Shown here: positions 1-14,716 of the stretch, one piece after another | Layout: every line of letters starts with the position of its first letter | Numbering within the stretch: the first letter of the stretch is position 1 | Source of the DNA: Azadirachta indica | Lineage: Eukaryota > Streptophyta > Magnoliopsida > Sapindales > Meliaceae | Direction of reading: 5' to 3' | Assembly: GCA_022749755.1 (NCBI GenBank) | Contig: CM040441.1 | Span: 14,075,475 to 14,139,474 of the forward strand | DNA: 64,000 bases | Position numbers and translations under genes: made by a program | The notes under the pieces: model-generated | What the model was told of the DNA's origin: nothing | The model's input: the letters and a program-made list of their open reading frames with translations, nothing else | Database searches by the model: none

Positions 1-1089
1 TTGCAAGAGATCCAGACTAGGATTGAAGCAGTTGAAAAGGCATTAGTTGAAGAAATTGAAAGGAGAGCAATGCAAAAAAGTGTAAACACCAGCATCAAAG
101 TGGAAAATCAAATAACAAAACCTGAAGATTTGAAGTTAAGAAGCACCTCGCGTCAAGAAAAAGACTTCCAGAAGGGAGAAATAGAACTTGAGGGCAACCT
201 TGCTGATAGCCTAGAGCCGCAGAAGAGTACACCTGAATCCTCCGAAGTAAGGAATAGGACATTAATGAAAGACATTCCACTTGATCAAGTTTCTGATTGC
301 TCTTTCTATCAAAAAAGCAGAGGAGAGAATGGTGGATCCAATGATCAGATGCTTGGATTATGGGAATGTGCTGAGCAAGACTGTGACTTTGATCCTGTAG
401 TCAATGACAGACAAAAGCGGCCAGCAGCACCAGTTGCGAATATCCCTGTAAGTCATCAGTCCAAAGCTGTGGGCCAGAAGAATCTCTCTTCAGAATTAGA
501 AGTTGAGAAGGAATTGGGTGTTGACAAGCTAGAGGTATCCAGAAGCAATGGAGACCCAAAAAAAGAAGGGAACAAGAGAAAGATCTTGGAGAGACTTGCA
601 TCTGACGCTCAGAAATTGACAAGTCTTCAGACAACGGTGCAAGATTTGAAAACGAAGCTGGAGATGAACAAGAGAAGCAAGAAGGCCAATGATCCCGAAT
701 ATGAGAGCTTGAAAAGACAGTTAAAAGAAGTTGAAGAGTCTGTTGTTGAGCTGGCGGGTAAGAATGATCAATTGACAAGAGATACTGAAGAGAGTCTCTC
801 CCCTGCAGAGTTGGAAGAGGCTGGAAATATTGGCAGAAACAAGGTGACTGAAGAGGCACGAAAACGATCAGAAAAGATTGGTCGACTGCAGCTTGAAGTG
901 GAAAGCATCCACTACATTTTGCTGAAACTGGAGGATGAAAGTAAAGCCAAAGGGAAATACAAGTTTTTGGAAAGTAGAACAGGTGCCCTGCTAAGGGACT
1001 TCATTTCCAGTGGTGGGAGAAGCAACGGTGGAAGGAGGAAGAAGGCCTGTTTGTGTGGCTGTATGAGACCTTCAACTAATGGAGACTGA
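1..1089 (+). CDS. NETWORKED-1-like (KIP1-type) actin-binding protein, C-terminal exon, 5'-partial
   Basis: The reading frame is open from the first base of the window to a TGA at 1087-1089, so 362 codons of a longer protein are visible. The visible part is highly charged and coiled-coil-like (rich in E, K, R, L, Q), with few aromatic residues. Its last ~38 residues carry the tail motif typical of NET1 proteins: an SRTGALLRDF-like stretch, a Gly/Arg/Lys-rich linker, a Cys-containing CLCGCMRPS segment and a terminal NGD. NET1 proteins bind F-actin through an N-terminal NAB domain, which would lie upstream of this window, and decorate actin at plasma membrane and plasmodesmata. No start codon is assigned because the first visible codon (ttg) is internal. 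The family call rests mostly on the tail; another long coiled-coil KIP1 relative is the alternative. Confidence 0.82.
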   Translation: MQEIQTRIEAVEKALVEEIERRAMQKSVNTSIKVENQITKPEDLKLRSTSRQEKDFQKGEIELEGNLADSLEPQKSTPESSEVRNRTLMKDIPLDQVSDCSFYQKSRGENGGSNDQMLGLWECAEQDCDFDPVVNDRQKRPAAPVANIPVSHQSKAVGQKNLSSELEVEKELGVDKLEVSRSNGDPKKEGNKRKILERLASDAQKLTSLQTTVQDLKTKLEMNKRSKKANDPEYESLKRQLKEVEESVVELAGKNDQLTRDTEESLSPAELEEAGNIGRNKVTEEARKRSEKIGRLQLEVESIHYILLKLEDESKAKGKYKFLESRTGALLRDFISSGGRSNGGRRKKACLCGCMRPSTNGD

Positions 1090-2074
1090 GCCTATTGTTT
1101 TTACCGGCTACGAGTGTTCCTTGAATTGCAATTTGCAGCTCAGCACGTTTACAGGAAACATAGTACAACGTAACGTAGAGAAACTACTAAGAAGTAGTCT
1201 GATCTAATCAGAATAAGCTGCTTCAGTTGCTTTTTATTTAAATATGTTGAATATGTTGTAATTTCACGTAAACTGTCAATCCAGTATAAGTTTCCAATAT
1301 ACACTGCACCTACATTGCTATTACATATTCTGCCTCTGGCACTAAGGTTTCAGTCGCAGGGTTTTCAGATGAAACCACAGAAAATTTATCCTTCATAGGT
1401 TCCATATAACTAGAAACCAGTTCTATAGAATTTTTAACTTCACTGGAGTAGAACAAAATTGCAAGTCAATAAACTTCGAAGTGAGCAACCGTGGTAGTTT
1501 TTTTGACTATTAGCATCACCTATTACTGCTATCAGCAAGTACATCATAACCCAAAGCATCACCCATTCAGGTTTATCCGTATATTAAGTTGCAATATTTA
1601 CTGGCTCGCTCCACTGCAAAATTTTCAAACCCAACAATTACATTTATTTCGCAGCACGGCACCTTAAATTAATTCGTTTACTTCAAACGTAAATTGGAAA
1701 TCAGATGAAATTAAAAGTTTCAGGTAGTAACAGTCATTACGATCGCAGATGGAATTGAGGGAAGCTGCCAATAAAGCATCAGAATGATTCAAAACAAACT
1801 GTATCACTCAAAACAACTCTTAATGACCAACACAATAAAAGCATATAAAACTTTGTGCTTCTTCAGTATGGATTCGAAACCAAAATTTGAAATAATGATG
1901 AATCTCGTCTACTGGATTAAAGCATGAAAGCAGGCATCATGTCCATAACATAGAAACCACTGTAACCATCTCAGCTAGAATAAAATGTGCAAATTAAACA
2001 TTTTTGGGTTCTTAACATCAAAACTTCAAAACTTCTGAAAAAACAAAAATAGACTGGTATCAAAATATCTTCAT
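1090..2074. other. Convergent 3' flank between NET1-like gene and RPS3A
   Basis: This stretch shows no coding signal. It must hold the 3' UTR of the NET1-like gene on the left (stop at 1089) and that of RPS3A on the right (stop at 2075, minus strand), so the two transcripts converge. It is AT-rich with several possible poly(A) signals on both strands. Confidence 0.6.
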
Positions 2075-4353
<2,279 letters not shown>

Positions 4354-4428
4354 GTTGTGCTAGTAGTTTAGCCTGGGTAGCAGCTGCTGCTGGATAGAAC
4401 AGCTCTGGCCAAGTGTTTTTGGAGACTC

Positions 4429-4621
4429 AAAACCCTACTTCTTTGCGTCTTTATATAGTTCTTATATGCAGTAGTGTAAATAGAGTTGTACTTTTGAGAA
4501 GGGTATTTTGGTCTTAACAGTATATGTCGCGATGTGAAAAAACCCTAAGTTTCCCTGAAACGACGCGTTTAGTAGAAGTCTTTTTTTTGTAAGAGAACCC
4601 TAAGTTTCGTAGACAAGCCCA
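4429..4621 (-). promoter_or_regulatory. RPS3A promoter: TATA box, telo-boxes and site II motif
   Basis: Read toward the gene, a TATATAA lies at 4451-4457, about 100 bp before the ATG. Telo-box cores AAACCCTAA (4540-4548) and AACCCTAA (4596-4603), a weaker AAAACCCT (4429-4436), and an AGCCCA/TGGGCT site II core (4616-4621) flank it. Telo-box plus site II is the established signature of plant ribosomal-protein and other growth-related promoters (TCP and Myb-like factor binding). Confidence 0.75.
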
Positions 4622-4625
4622 CAAT

Positions 4626-6235
4626 TTGATTGGACCTTAATTTTAATTTTTATGAACTCAAGACACACTAAAACCGTCCATTTATCATGCCCACGTAACG
4701 TTGTACAACTCAAAATTGTTTTGTGAGTAAATTTCTCGATTCCACTGCGTAAAATTATGTTATAAAATATAAATATTTTAATCAAATTTAATTTTAAAAA
4801 AATTTAAGAACTTGTTCTTAAAAATCTAAATTTCAGCTTTTCTCTATACTTTTTTTTTTGATTCTATGTGAACTCTAATACAATCATAATTAAATGACAA
4901 AAAAAGAGAGTAGACAAGTTTTGTTGCCAATAAAAAGGTGCAAGCACTAAAACTCATTTATTTCACAGAATAAAATTGATTAAAAGTTGCATATATTTTA
5001 TAGTATTTGATATCTTATTGCAAAGTAAATAAGTAAAAAAATTAGTCATAAATAAATTAGATGGTAAGTAAGGTACCTCTTTTATCTAAAACTTAAATCT
5101 AAAATAAAGCAAATTTTGAGTATAAAAGTAAGTGTTAAGTCTATTTTTTTTTTTTCTGTAAAAACATTATGCACCTTATCTTATTTCTCAATACACTTAT
5201 TCTTAAATAATGAAAGGGCTATACCTTATTCAAGAAAGGAAAATTAAGGGCATATTTGACAAGCAGATTTGAACTGCACTAATTTATTATTTAGGACAAA
5301 ATTTTTTTGTCTATTGTTTGATGGACTATATAAAAACTAAAAATAATACAATTCACATTTCTTAAATTTTATCCATCCGTCTCTCTCCAAGTCAAGCGTC
5401 TATTGTATTATTTTTGTTTATTTCTTTACAAAATAATTTTTTAAAAATAAAATTTTCAAATAATAAATTTTAAAATTTTTTAATTAAAACAATAATTTAT
5501 AATTAAATAATAAAAATAAATTTTATATATATTAATATATTAAAATATAATCATATATAAATATGTTACTATCCTAAATTTTATCTAATTTAATTTATTA
5601 CAATTTAATTCAATTTACTTCATTGGCACTCAATACAATGCAAATGCATCCCGACGGAAGCACCCTATGAAGTCTTCTTGGCATCACCCTACGGACAAGA
5701 AGTTATTGGACTTTTATTTCCCCATCGGCCCAAAACGGTCCAATAGAAGCGACTTCCAAAAAAATGATTACTACAGGGGATATTGCATCGGAGCGACGGA
5801 GTCTTTGATCACACATATTCGGCTTCACGTTTTCAAGTTCATTTTATAATAATAATTGTAACAAAGGAAAAATACATGTATGGCTCTTTTCTCAGCATTA
5901 ATGTGATCTTAAAATAATTATCACAACTCAATTCAATTCAAAACAAATTTCTATGTCCATTTTCCATGCTGGTATTGACGTATCACAATTAGAAACCACT
6001 TAAAAATCACCACAAGACTCTGAAGAAAACGTTGCAGAACCATTATTCTCCATCCTTCCAACTATACATACAGTACAGTGTTTGACATTCAATCTTGGAA
6101 AAGAAAAAAAATAATAATAATAATGATTAAAAAAAAAAAACTATGTATCTTCCCTGTTATTCAAACTAGTAAATTAATGGATGAATGCCACAAAAGAAAC
6201 ACTTTTATTCTGCCCTCCCATGTCCGTATTGTTGG
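4626..6235. other. AT-rich spacer between RPS3A promoter and LRX gene
   Basis: No gene is supported here. About 4.8-5.64 kb is extremely AT-rich with long A and T runs. A less AT-rich island at about 5640-5850 stands out (see findings). The 3' UTR of the LRX gene must lie just left of 6236. Confidence 0.6.
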
Positions 6236-7450
6236 TCATGGATGATGAAAATGAGCTGGTGGGAACGCTGGTGGTAAAGCTGGCCAATGCTTTGGGTGCT
6301 GTGGGGGCGGTGGCGGAGGTGTTGGTGGCGGAGGAGGTGGCGGTGGACTTCTTGGTGAGCAACCGAATGCACCACAGTCGACAGGATGAGCATAGAATGA
6401 CTTGCATTCCATAGGAGACCGTTGAAATGGTCTACCAGGGATACAATTCTGCTTATCATCTTTATCCCGCAACTTAAGGCATGTTGATGGTGCACCACAG
6501 AAGAAATTATACGAGTATGTGAAATTCTCCAGTTTTGGCAACGAGCATATACCATTTGGAATTTCACCAGATAACTTATTATGTGCAACATTCAGCTGCT
6601 CCAAGCTCTTCATGTTTCCCATCGAATCCGGCAGCGAACCAACTAAACTGTTAAAGCTGACATCAAAGACTGTCACTTGAGTTAACAACCCTAATTCTTG
6701 CTGCAAACAACCAGTTAATCCCGCATTCATCAGATTGATTTCCTGTAGGGTTCCTGCCATTTTTTTCAAACTTGAAGGTATGCAACTGTTGAAGTTATTA
6801 TTTGCCAGAACAAGCACAGAAACGGGAGAGTTACCAATGTTTTTTGGTAAGGATGAGCAAAACTTGTTGTTGTTAATAAACAACGCATCAAGTTTTAAAT
6901 TGAAAAGAGCTGGCGGAATATCACCTTCGAATTGATTGAACCTGATGTCAAGAAACTTGAGTGAAGGCAAACAAAGAAGAACAGAAGGAAACTGTCCACT
7001 GAATTGGTTGTTACTAACATCAAGCTCGTAAACAAGTTGCATCTTTCGGAAGCTATCAGGTATTGTGCCACGAAAACGATTGGAGTTTATGTGGAAGAGA
7101 GCAAGGTCTTCAAGGAGGCCAAGGTTTTCAGGTAAAGAACCGGCTATGTTGGCGTGGTTCAGATCTATTCCGGCGACTGTTGTGGTGTCAGGATCATCCG
7201 GGGCCGGTGCACAGTATACCCCCGTGTAGTTGCATACATGGGGGCCATCCCAATTTGAGGTGAAGCCATTAGGGTCAGAAGTCATGGCATGTTTCCAAGC
7301 TTGGAGAGCGATGTAAGCTTTCAAGAGTCTGGGATTCGGAATGGTCAATTCAATATCAATGTCTAAAAGTTGGTTAGAAGGTGTAGAGAAGAGAAATATG
7401 GCGGAAAGGATGCCCCAAAGGGCTAGACAGGGAATAGGGTTCTTCATCAT
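6236..7450 (-). CDS. Leucine-rich repeat extensin-like protein (LRX), short extensin tail
   Basis: This is a single-exon gene of 404 codons starting at the ATG at 7448-7450; a second ATG follows directly. A hydrophobic signal peptide (roughly residues 3-24) leads into the LRX N-terminal region with NPRLLKAYIALQAWK, and a Cys-bearing NYTGVYC cap. About ten LRRs of the plant apoplastic type follow (DLNHANIAGSLP, LDVSNNQFSGQFP, LNVAHNKLSGEIPNG). Next is the conserved Cys-rich hinge (CIPGRPFQRS, MECKSFYAHPVDCGAFGC), then a Pro-rich tail. LRX proteins sit in the cell wall, bind RALF peptides through the LRR part and anchor through hydroxyproline-rich extensin repeats. The extensin part here is very short (about 45 residues, with two polyproline runs) and lacks the many Ser-Pro4 and Tyr-containing repeats of typical LRXs; LRX6-type members are similarly short. 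Family identity is secure; which LRX is not resolved. Confidence 0.93.
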   Translation of the reverse strand: MMKNPIPCLALWGILSAIFLFSTPSNQLLDIDIELTIPNPRLLKAYIALQAWKHAMTSDPNGFTSNWDGPHVCNYTGVYCAPAPDDPDTTTVAGIDLNHANIAGSLPENLGLLEDLALFHINSNRFRGTIPDSFRKMQLVYELDVSNNQFSGQFPSVLLCLPSLKFLDIRFNQFEGDIPPALFNLKLDALFINNNKFCSSLPKNIGNSPVSVLVLANNNFNSCIPSSLKKMAGTLQEINLMNAGLTGCLQQELGLLTQVTVFDVSFNSLVGSLPDSMGNMKSLEQLNVAHNKLSGEIPNGICSLPKLENFTYSYNFFCGAPSTCLKLRDKDDKQNCIPGRPFQRSPMECKSFYAHPVDCGAFGCSPRSPPPPPPPPTPPPPPPQHPKHWPALPPAFPPAHFHHP

Positions 7451-7479
7451 TTGATGAAGTAGAACTGGGGATGGCAATC

Positions 7480-7503
7480 AATATATATATATATATATAT
7501 ATA
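7480..7503. repeat. (AT)n microsatellite upstream of LRX
   Basis: An uninterrupted AT dinucleotide run begins about 30 bp upstream of the LRX start codon. It could act as a TATA-like region, though it is so close that the main transcription start may lie further upstream. Confidence 0.9.
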
Positions 7504-10500
7504 CGGGAATTGACAATTTTCGAACAAGGCTTAGAAGAATTGAAGTATTGTCAATGTTAAAAAGATTAAAAAACATTGACGATTTCACTCAATCATTGTT
7601 TATTTGTTATTTATAGGAAATTAAGGTAATTATAGTGGAGTACAGATGGGTTTTAACTTTCAATTTGACTTCCTTGATTAAGAACATAGCAAGAATGTTC
7701 TCAGTTTTTGGTCGGTATTTAATTTGGTTTTGGACATGCATGAAAATGTTCTGGCAAACATGGTAGACGTGATGTTAAGTTGTAACCCACATAAAGTTAT
7801 GGTTTCAAGTAGTTGTTGGCGGATATTTGGAAGGAAACCGGTACCTGACTTCAACAAAAACACGGGTTTTATGTACAATTTTGGATGTAAGTCAAGTATT
7901 AAGTTATTAGCTAAGGCTTGCTAATGGGGCAATATTTTAACAAATATATTGGCTGGCAGGCAAAGCAGATCAGGCTAAGAAACAAATGACACAGACATTG
8001 TAAACCTGGTTAATTTCTTGCAGTTATGGAGTTTCTATGGGACCAATGTGCTGATGTGAAAGGTTGTGTATATAAAAACGGGCAATCTTGTATGAGAAGT
8101 AATTAAATCTTTGTTTGCCATTTCTGAGATGTCTGTTCATTGCAAGTTGCAGACATATGGTTTAATCAATCTGTTAAGCAATTGCCATTGATGGAGTCGT
8201 GTTCTTTAACAAAGGGAATTCGTAATTTAGTTTATGGTTGGTCATCCATAAGTCTTACTGAGATTGTGAATGTATATAAAATCTTGGTGGTTGGAAACCG
8301 CAGAAGATAAAATAAAAATAAGGTATTGGCCGGGTCAACATTTAATTGGATAATCATTATTGACAGAACATGTTGCCTGCATCGATAAAGTAAGTGGTTG
8401 TTAAATATATCAAGAAACATTAAATTATATTATTGTTATGGATATGCTTGAGAAATGAGGGCAAAATAAAACTTAAATGAATCTTTCATAAATTTTTCTG
8501 TCTGTGTGGCGTAAGCAGAGGAAAGCAACATAAGATTGGTCAGTGAGTGAGGGAGAGAGTCTAGAACTGCAAGTCATTTCAATTTTAATATCTCATTGTT
8601 GTATCACTATCACAGAATCCTGATCAGCTCTTTCTGAACCCAAGTGAAGGAAATATGCGACAGCTAGAGCCCTGGAATGAAATCATTGAAAATGTGGTGG
8701 TCAGACTATGCAATAGAGAAGGTGGGTTCCAGAGTTGGCAAGAGTTGCTTGGTCCATTCAAGCATGCTGGAATAAAAATTATTTTGTGGAGATTATGTTT
8801 TTCATATGACGTGACTTTTATTTTTGTTTACTCCTAGTTGCAGGCCTCAACTTCAGAGAGAGGGAAAACAGAGAGTTTATCAAAGTCAAAATTTATAGAG
8901 TTCGGCTGCATGGCAACCATGCTTGCAACAGAAAGAAAACTATAAAATTTTTAACAAGAAAGTTTATATATATATAAACCCAAAATTAAATATTAGAGGA
9001 CACGAGAAGACTTTGATGAAATAAGATTCCAAATCAATATATGTTATAAGACAAATAATTGATTAGCAGAAACCAAAACCAATTATCAGATTACAAGAAT
9101 GCAGAAAATGAAGATATGAGCACATGAAAATGATTTGTATATATTCTCTTGTCTGTCACTTTACTGATTAAAATTATAAATTAATTACAAGATAATGCAA
9201 CCATATTGTAATTTATAATAATTTTAAAAAACAAAAAAAATATGAGTTAGTAAAATGTAATTTCTAGAATGGAGTGTTCTTGAAGTCAATATACCAACCT
9301 CAATTGACTACATCACTTAAACAATGACAAAAGTCAACTATTTTAAAAAATCAAGTATTATCTAAAATAACAAAAAAAGAGAGAAAACTTCTGAAGTGAC
9401 AAGGTTGTGAAATAATATAAAATGGGTACTTAATGGCATAATTGAAAAGATATTTCATTAGCAATATACTTGATTTAATTTGTTAGGTATGATGATCACT
9501 TTTCAGAACGCGCAGGTTTTGGTTCTAAACGCCGACTTCAAATTGAATTGAGTTGTTGCGCAAAAGTTGAGTGGTTGAAATATTGGAAGCAAGAAAACAT
9601 TTAGTCAAGAATTAATAATGATTTTTAAAGCCACTTTGTGTTAATTTAAAAACATAGCGGGTAGACAATGGGCAAATTGTTTGGGTTGGATTTTCTTTTC
9701 TATGGTTTTACTTTTTAACAGGAGGACAAAGTCCAGGCCAATGAAAAGAACTTAATTTCTTGTTTATTCAATGTGGCAAATTAGTTTACGCTTGAAATTC
9801 GTTTGAGATCGAAGAATTATGAATTTTAATTCATTTAACATTGAAGTATTATAATTTTTAATTTAAGCTGTTATTGAATGAAATTACTATTTGTACGTGT
9901 TTAAATACTTCGGTTGTTATACTTCCAAAATTAACTTAAGCCACAACGCACACAAACAGACCATTAGCTTTTCTCCTAGCGCACAAACACAAATATAAGC
10001 CTACAATGCCAGGTTGTAAGGTCAAATCATCTGAAACTCTTTCACACTTGGCAGCTTCCATCCACATATTCATTTCATTTTTCAGGATGATAATTAGTCT
10101 ACCAAGGCATCCTTTAAAGAAGACCAAACATATTGACAAGGCAAATTTCCTCATTATGAGGTAAATGCAACTTCCTGAAATATTTCTCCAGTTTAGAAAT
10201 CATTGAAATCATTGCTGCTTATTATAGCAAGTTACATCTTCTCCCAGCCGGAAGGGCAGTGGGGAGGTGCTTGGTGGAAGTTTGTGTAACTGAGGTAGCC
10301 CTCCATAATGGCTCTCCTTGACTTGGTTTTAGTGGAAAAACTTAAAAATTCTGGTGGGCAATAAGAGAAGATGGAGTTCTTACAACTTCATAGTCAAACA
10401 ATTAAGTGATCATAGCCAATCCAAATAAATCAATGTTTTGTAACACTGTCTGAATATTAACATAGATTGTATTGATATTCAGAAACTCTGGAATAATCGA

Positions 10501-10683
10501 AAGTCTTCATTATGTATGCTACAATGAGACCATAATAGAATGAAATGAAGTCGTGCAGGTGCTGTAATACTATTTGCTCCTGATCTCCTATCTTCATAAC
10601 TGTTTATTTCATTCTCCATAGATAATATTTATAGTGCAAACCAGCTTCTATTCAAAATCCATGATCGTCAGACCATTCAAAAT
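7504..10683. other. Intergenic spacer, LRX promoter side to chlorophyllase 3' end
   Basis: I see no supported gene. Short reading frames here (for example from an ATG at 8655, 60 codons) have no family resemblance or splice partners that I can see. The right part must contain the 3' UTR of the chlorophyllase gene. Confidence 0.55.
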
Positions 10684-12510
10684 TCACTCAAGAAATTGGA
10701 TAGTTTTGAACTCTACAGGAGCAGTTTCATGCCCATTTCTGATAGACATTAAGTCACTGACATCACCATTCAGATAAGCTTTCATAAAAGCAACAATAAT
10801 TCCTCCAATTGACTTCCTCATGGGTTCCCTGGATTTTCCATTCTTACACAAACAATATGAAGCTTTCCCTCTGATCCCCTTAGTGTCATCATCCAACATA
10901 TCAAGATGACCATAATCCTTAACCACAAAATAACAAGCTGGTTTTTGACATTCATTGAAGAAGTCTTCATGGTTAACTCCCTTTGGAGCACAAGGAGGGA
11001 ACAAAGGATTCCTTTTAATTTCACCTAAGCCTGAACCGATCACCATCACTGGAATATCCAGATCAAATGAATGGGGAACATAAGTCAGAACTGGTGGAGG
11101 AGTTTGTTTCCCTTTGTCCATTCCATCAACTGGATCTACACCTATAAGTGCTGAATATTTTAAAGTAGTGGCTGCTTTCTTAAGAGCTACTGCAAAGGCA
11201 GTCTTGCCTCCACGACTATGACCAGCAAGGACTAGCTTGCTTAGGTTTGGTTGAACAAGGGCTGGTAGCAAACCAGGAAGCCCTTCAGATAACCAATTTG
11301 TAGTTGCAGCTGTGGACTTAATTTCATCACTGGCATCTGGTCCAGCCACATTATATAACTGTTCAATGCAAAAAAGAAAATTTGCATGAGCTAAACCATA
11401 AACTTTTTTTTACAATCTCAATCTCTCCCTCTCTTTCTCTCTCTCTTTTTGCCCAATTCTGTAATTTTGTCCAATCCAAAGGTTTTCAAAGAACCTAGCT
11501 TGAGAATTAGATAAGAGGATATCAAATTAATTTCTTCCCCAAATATTGATCAGAGCTCAATCTCTTTGGTAATGGACAGAGCTTAAAACGATGCTACAAT
11601 CAATGCAGGTCGATATATTAGTTCAAATAAGTCATTAGATGATATTAGAATACGGTATTAATTACAAGTTGTATTAGTCCCTTTCATAATTAAAATGGGG
11701 TATAACGTGTACAAACTACAAGTATATCTCATCATGTCTTTTTATGACATTTGAATGTGAACAGCTGAAAATTTCCGTTTGATTTGCTTCTGTCATTGTA
11801 TAAAATGACAAGGACAATCATGCTTAGCGTGGACCTCGAAGAATAAAAGAAGAACAGTAATTTAGAAAGACAATGGAGCCTTCTAGCCAGTTCATTCCCA
11901 CAAGATTGGCGATTTGCTTTTCCATATCAATTATCAGCATCAGAGATAAAAAGGGCCAGTTACAAATGTGTATGAACCAAAATCATACATGCAAAGCATA
12001 AAACCAGATTCTTCAATTGCCCAAATTATGTTGAAGTAAATCAAATATTCAGTGGCAGCAATCAGAACACTCCTAATAGTTCAGTTCATAAATAGAAATG
12101 AAATTCATTCATGATTCAGCATCTCCAGTGTGCCACCTACTAGCAATTAGCACAATTACCACCAATATATGTATGATCAAAATCAGAACCCGTGATTGGA
12201 TAAATTGCACATTAAGAAGGCTTACCTGAGGAGCAATGACAATGAAGCCATGAGAAGCAACATGCAGGATAAGCTGAGAGTAGAAAGAGTTGACGAGAAG
12301 GTAACCATGGAGGAAAATCAGCACTGGGAATTCTCCAGCCTCAGAGGGCGAGGCAATCAAAAGCGGCTTTGGAGGTGGAACAGCTCCTGAAAGTGAAGAA
12401 CAGCTGCTGGTGTTGCATGTCACTGCAGAATCCACCTTTTGAAGAGTCGTTGCATAATTTCCATCCTCAAAAACATTTGCCGCAGAAATTATTGCAGAAG
12501 ATAAAGACAT
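10684..12510 (-). CDS. CLH: Chlorophyllase, two exons
   Basis: Exons 12226-12510 and 10684-11358 join in phase to a 319-residue alpha/beta-hydrolase. Chlorophyllase removes phytol from chlorophyll to give chlorophyllide. Visible family marks are FLHGYLL near residue 70, HVASHGFIVIAPQ|LYN across the intron, the lipase motif GHSRGG with nucleophile Ser ~143, GVDPVDG with Asp ~170, and DYGHLDMLDD with His ~246, a complete catalytic triad. CAPKGVNHEDFFNEC and a late CKNG motif also match the family. The N-terminus lacks an obvious long plastid transit peptide, so plastid versus cytosol/ER location cannot be decided from sequence. It looks more like the CLH2 branch than the citrus CHLASE1 branch as I remember it, but that is a weak judgement. 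Intron length is 867 bp. Confidence 0.95.
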
Positions 12511-14523
12511 GACCTTCCCTTCTTGCTTAAGTTCCCTTCACACTGACAAATAATTCTAGTAGCTGCACGTAATGTAATGGCTGATAAATTGTTCTGTTCT
12601 TGTGTGGCCTTTACAGCCTCAGCTAGAGGACGAAAGTCCGACTTGTCGGATGTGTTCTCATTTTCTTTCTGGTAGGGTCCTGCCGTGATATTTAAGTCAA
12701 CTTCCCTCTATTCATTTCCTTTCTAAGAATAAGACATTCATCACAATTAAATGTTGGGCCCGAGGCCTTACCTACAAATTCTGGGAGGCCTAAAATGTAT
12801 GGGCTGATAACAAATCCAAAATAGGTCCAACATCATAAAGTGCTTAAGAAAACATTATGTTTTTAATCCAACAGAATTGGGTTATAAATCCAACTACTAT
12901 AATATCTTCGGTTACACGACAAAAACCCAAGTTAAGACGGAAAAAATCCTAGAAATTACGGCAATAAAACTATTGTATTGTGAAATCATTAAAAAATATT
13001 CGTATTAGTTAATTTGGATTGAATGACATAAAATCAATTTAAGCTTTTGGTTCGATGCTTAATAAATCTAAAGTAGTTAATTGCATGCATGCATGCGTAA
13101 GATTCCTTAATACCCTAAACTTCTGCGAAGATCCCCCTTTATTCTCTGTGTTATTGTAGAAATTTAGCAATTATGGGCAATGAATTTTTAATTATAATTT
13201 GTATATTTATTTTAAAATCAGCAAACAAAATTTTAAAAATGTCTAACTATTTATATTTACATATTATAAAGAAGAAGTTTTTTAATCTTTAATAATAAAA
13301 AAGAATCTAAAATACGTATGCAGTATAGTGTAGCTTAAGGTACATTTGTAATAATAATATAAGAAATTTTTTAAAATTTACTAAATTAATTAATATATAA
13401 ATATTGTGATATATACTTTCAGGAGGGGAAATTGGAAGATGAGTCATAGTCCATTGAATCCTAGTATGACAATGTCTCATTTGATGCCAATTGAGTCACC
13501 AAAAGAAAAACTTTCTCACAAAGCAGAGAAACTCGTACCAATAATTTTATTATGTTTTCATGAATTTTCTTTTCTTCTTTAACAAGTTTCACTATTTTTA
13601 TTCTGATCCGTATACCTTTTCTAAATTATATTGTACCGAAGAAAAAAAAAAAAAAATCCATTCATCCAAAATAATGAAACTATAATTAATTCTTTAATTT
13701 ATTTAAATGCATATTACGGTTTGGTCTGAAAATATATAAATTTCGGTAATTTTTAATGGTATGTTTATTTTAATTCACATCACTAAAATTAAAATTTTAA
13801 AGGTGAACATTAAGTAATTAAAAAATTTTAATTTAATTTAATTTTATACATACTAATTGTCTAAGACTTTTTTTTTTATTAAGATTAAAAAATAAATACT
13901 ATTAAAGTCGCTTTAATATAGTTTTTTAAATAAAATGTTTTAGATAAATAATATTTTATCAATTGAATTTTTAATTTTTATAAATAAAATTTTTGATAAT
14001 AATTTATTAATCGTTAATTATTACAAATAATTTTATTAAAAAAAATTTAAAATAAAATAAAAATATTTTATATAATTTAATGTTTTAATTAAAAAATAAT
14101 TTTTTTAATTCTCAAAAATTAATTTAAAATCCAATTAAATACCAACTAAAAATAAAAAAAAAAAAAAAAAGCTATCCTTTTAAAAGAACTCTTTTTAACT
14201 TTAAAAAAAAAAAAAAAAAAAAACGGAAACAGCTAAATGAAAATCGAGACTGATCGTGTTATTACTTCTGCCGCAGGTAAGCTCGCAATCCCAACACAAA
14301 ACCAAAACCTGTGCAAATTTGATTTAAAAACGGATGACTTCTCTTTTCTTAACAACCCAAAACCTACGAACTTCTTCCTCTCCTTCTCACTCAGTAGCGC
14401 GAAACTTCCCTTTACCGTATATTAGATTAAGGATTCTTTTACCCTTCGAAGATTTCTTTTTATGTTTGATTTTATTTTCCTTTCCTTTTAAGTTGCAAAT
14501 TATATAGCTTTCGACGTCCTCTT

Positions 14524-14557
<34 letters not shown>

Positions 14558-14716
14558 TATATACATGTAACTTACATTAATCCCATAAGCAAACCCATAA
14601 ATCTTGAAAGAAGAAGCACTTCCCTTTGCTTTCATTCGTTTTCTATCCATCGAAACACATCTCTTTCTTTCCCTCGTTTTATTTGTCTTGTTTTTGTTCG
14701 TGGGTGTGTGCCAAGA
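12511..14716. other. Divergent promoter region, chlorophyllase / LIFEGUARD
   Basis: The chlorophyllase (-) and LFG (+) genes are divergent, so both promoters lie here. The middle, 13.1-14.2 kb, is extremely AT-rich with A/T homopolymers. An alternating TGCATGCATGCATGC run at about 13083-13097 contains overlapping RY (CATGCA) motifs. I see no coding sequence. Confidence 0.6.
14528..14555. repeat. (TA)n microsatellite in the LFG leader/promoter
   Basis: A 28-bp TA run about 165 bp upstream of the LFG start codon. It may serve as a TATA element or lie within the 5' leader; it is preceded by an ATG (14525-14527) that is in frame with LFG. Confidence 0.9.

Noticed and set aside
8655..8837. 60-codon plus-strand frame beginning MRQLEPWNEI
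   Set aside because: Isolated, without promoter motifs, splice partners or family resemblance.
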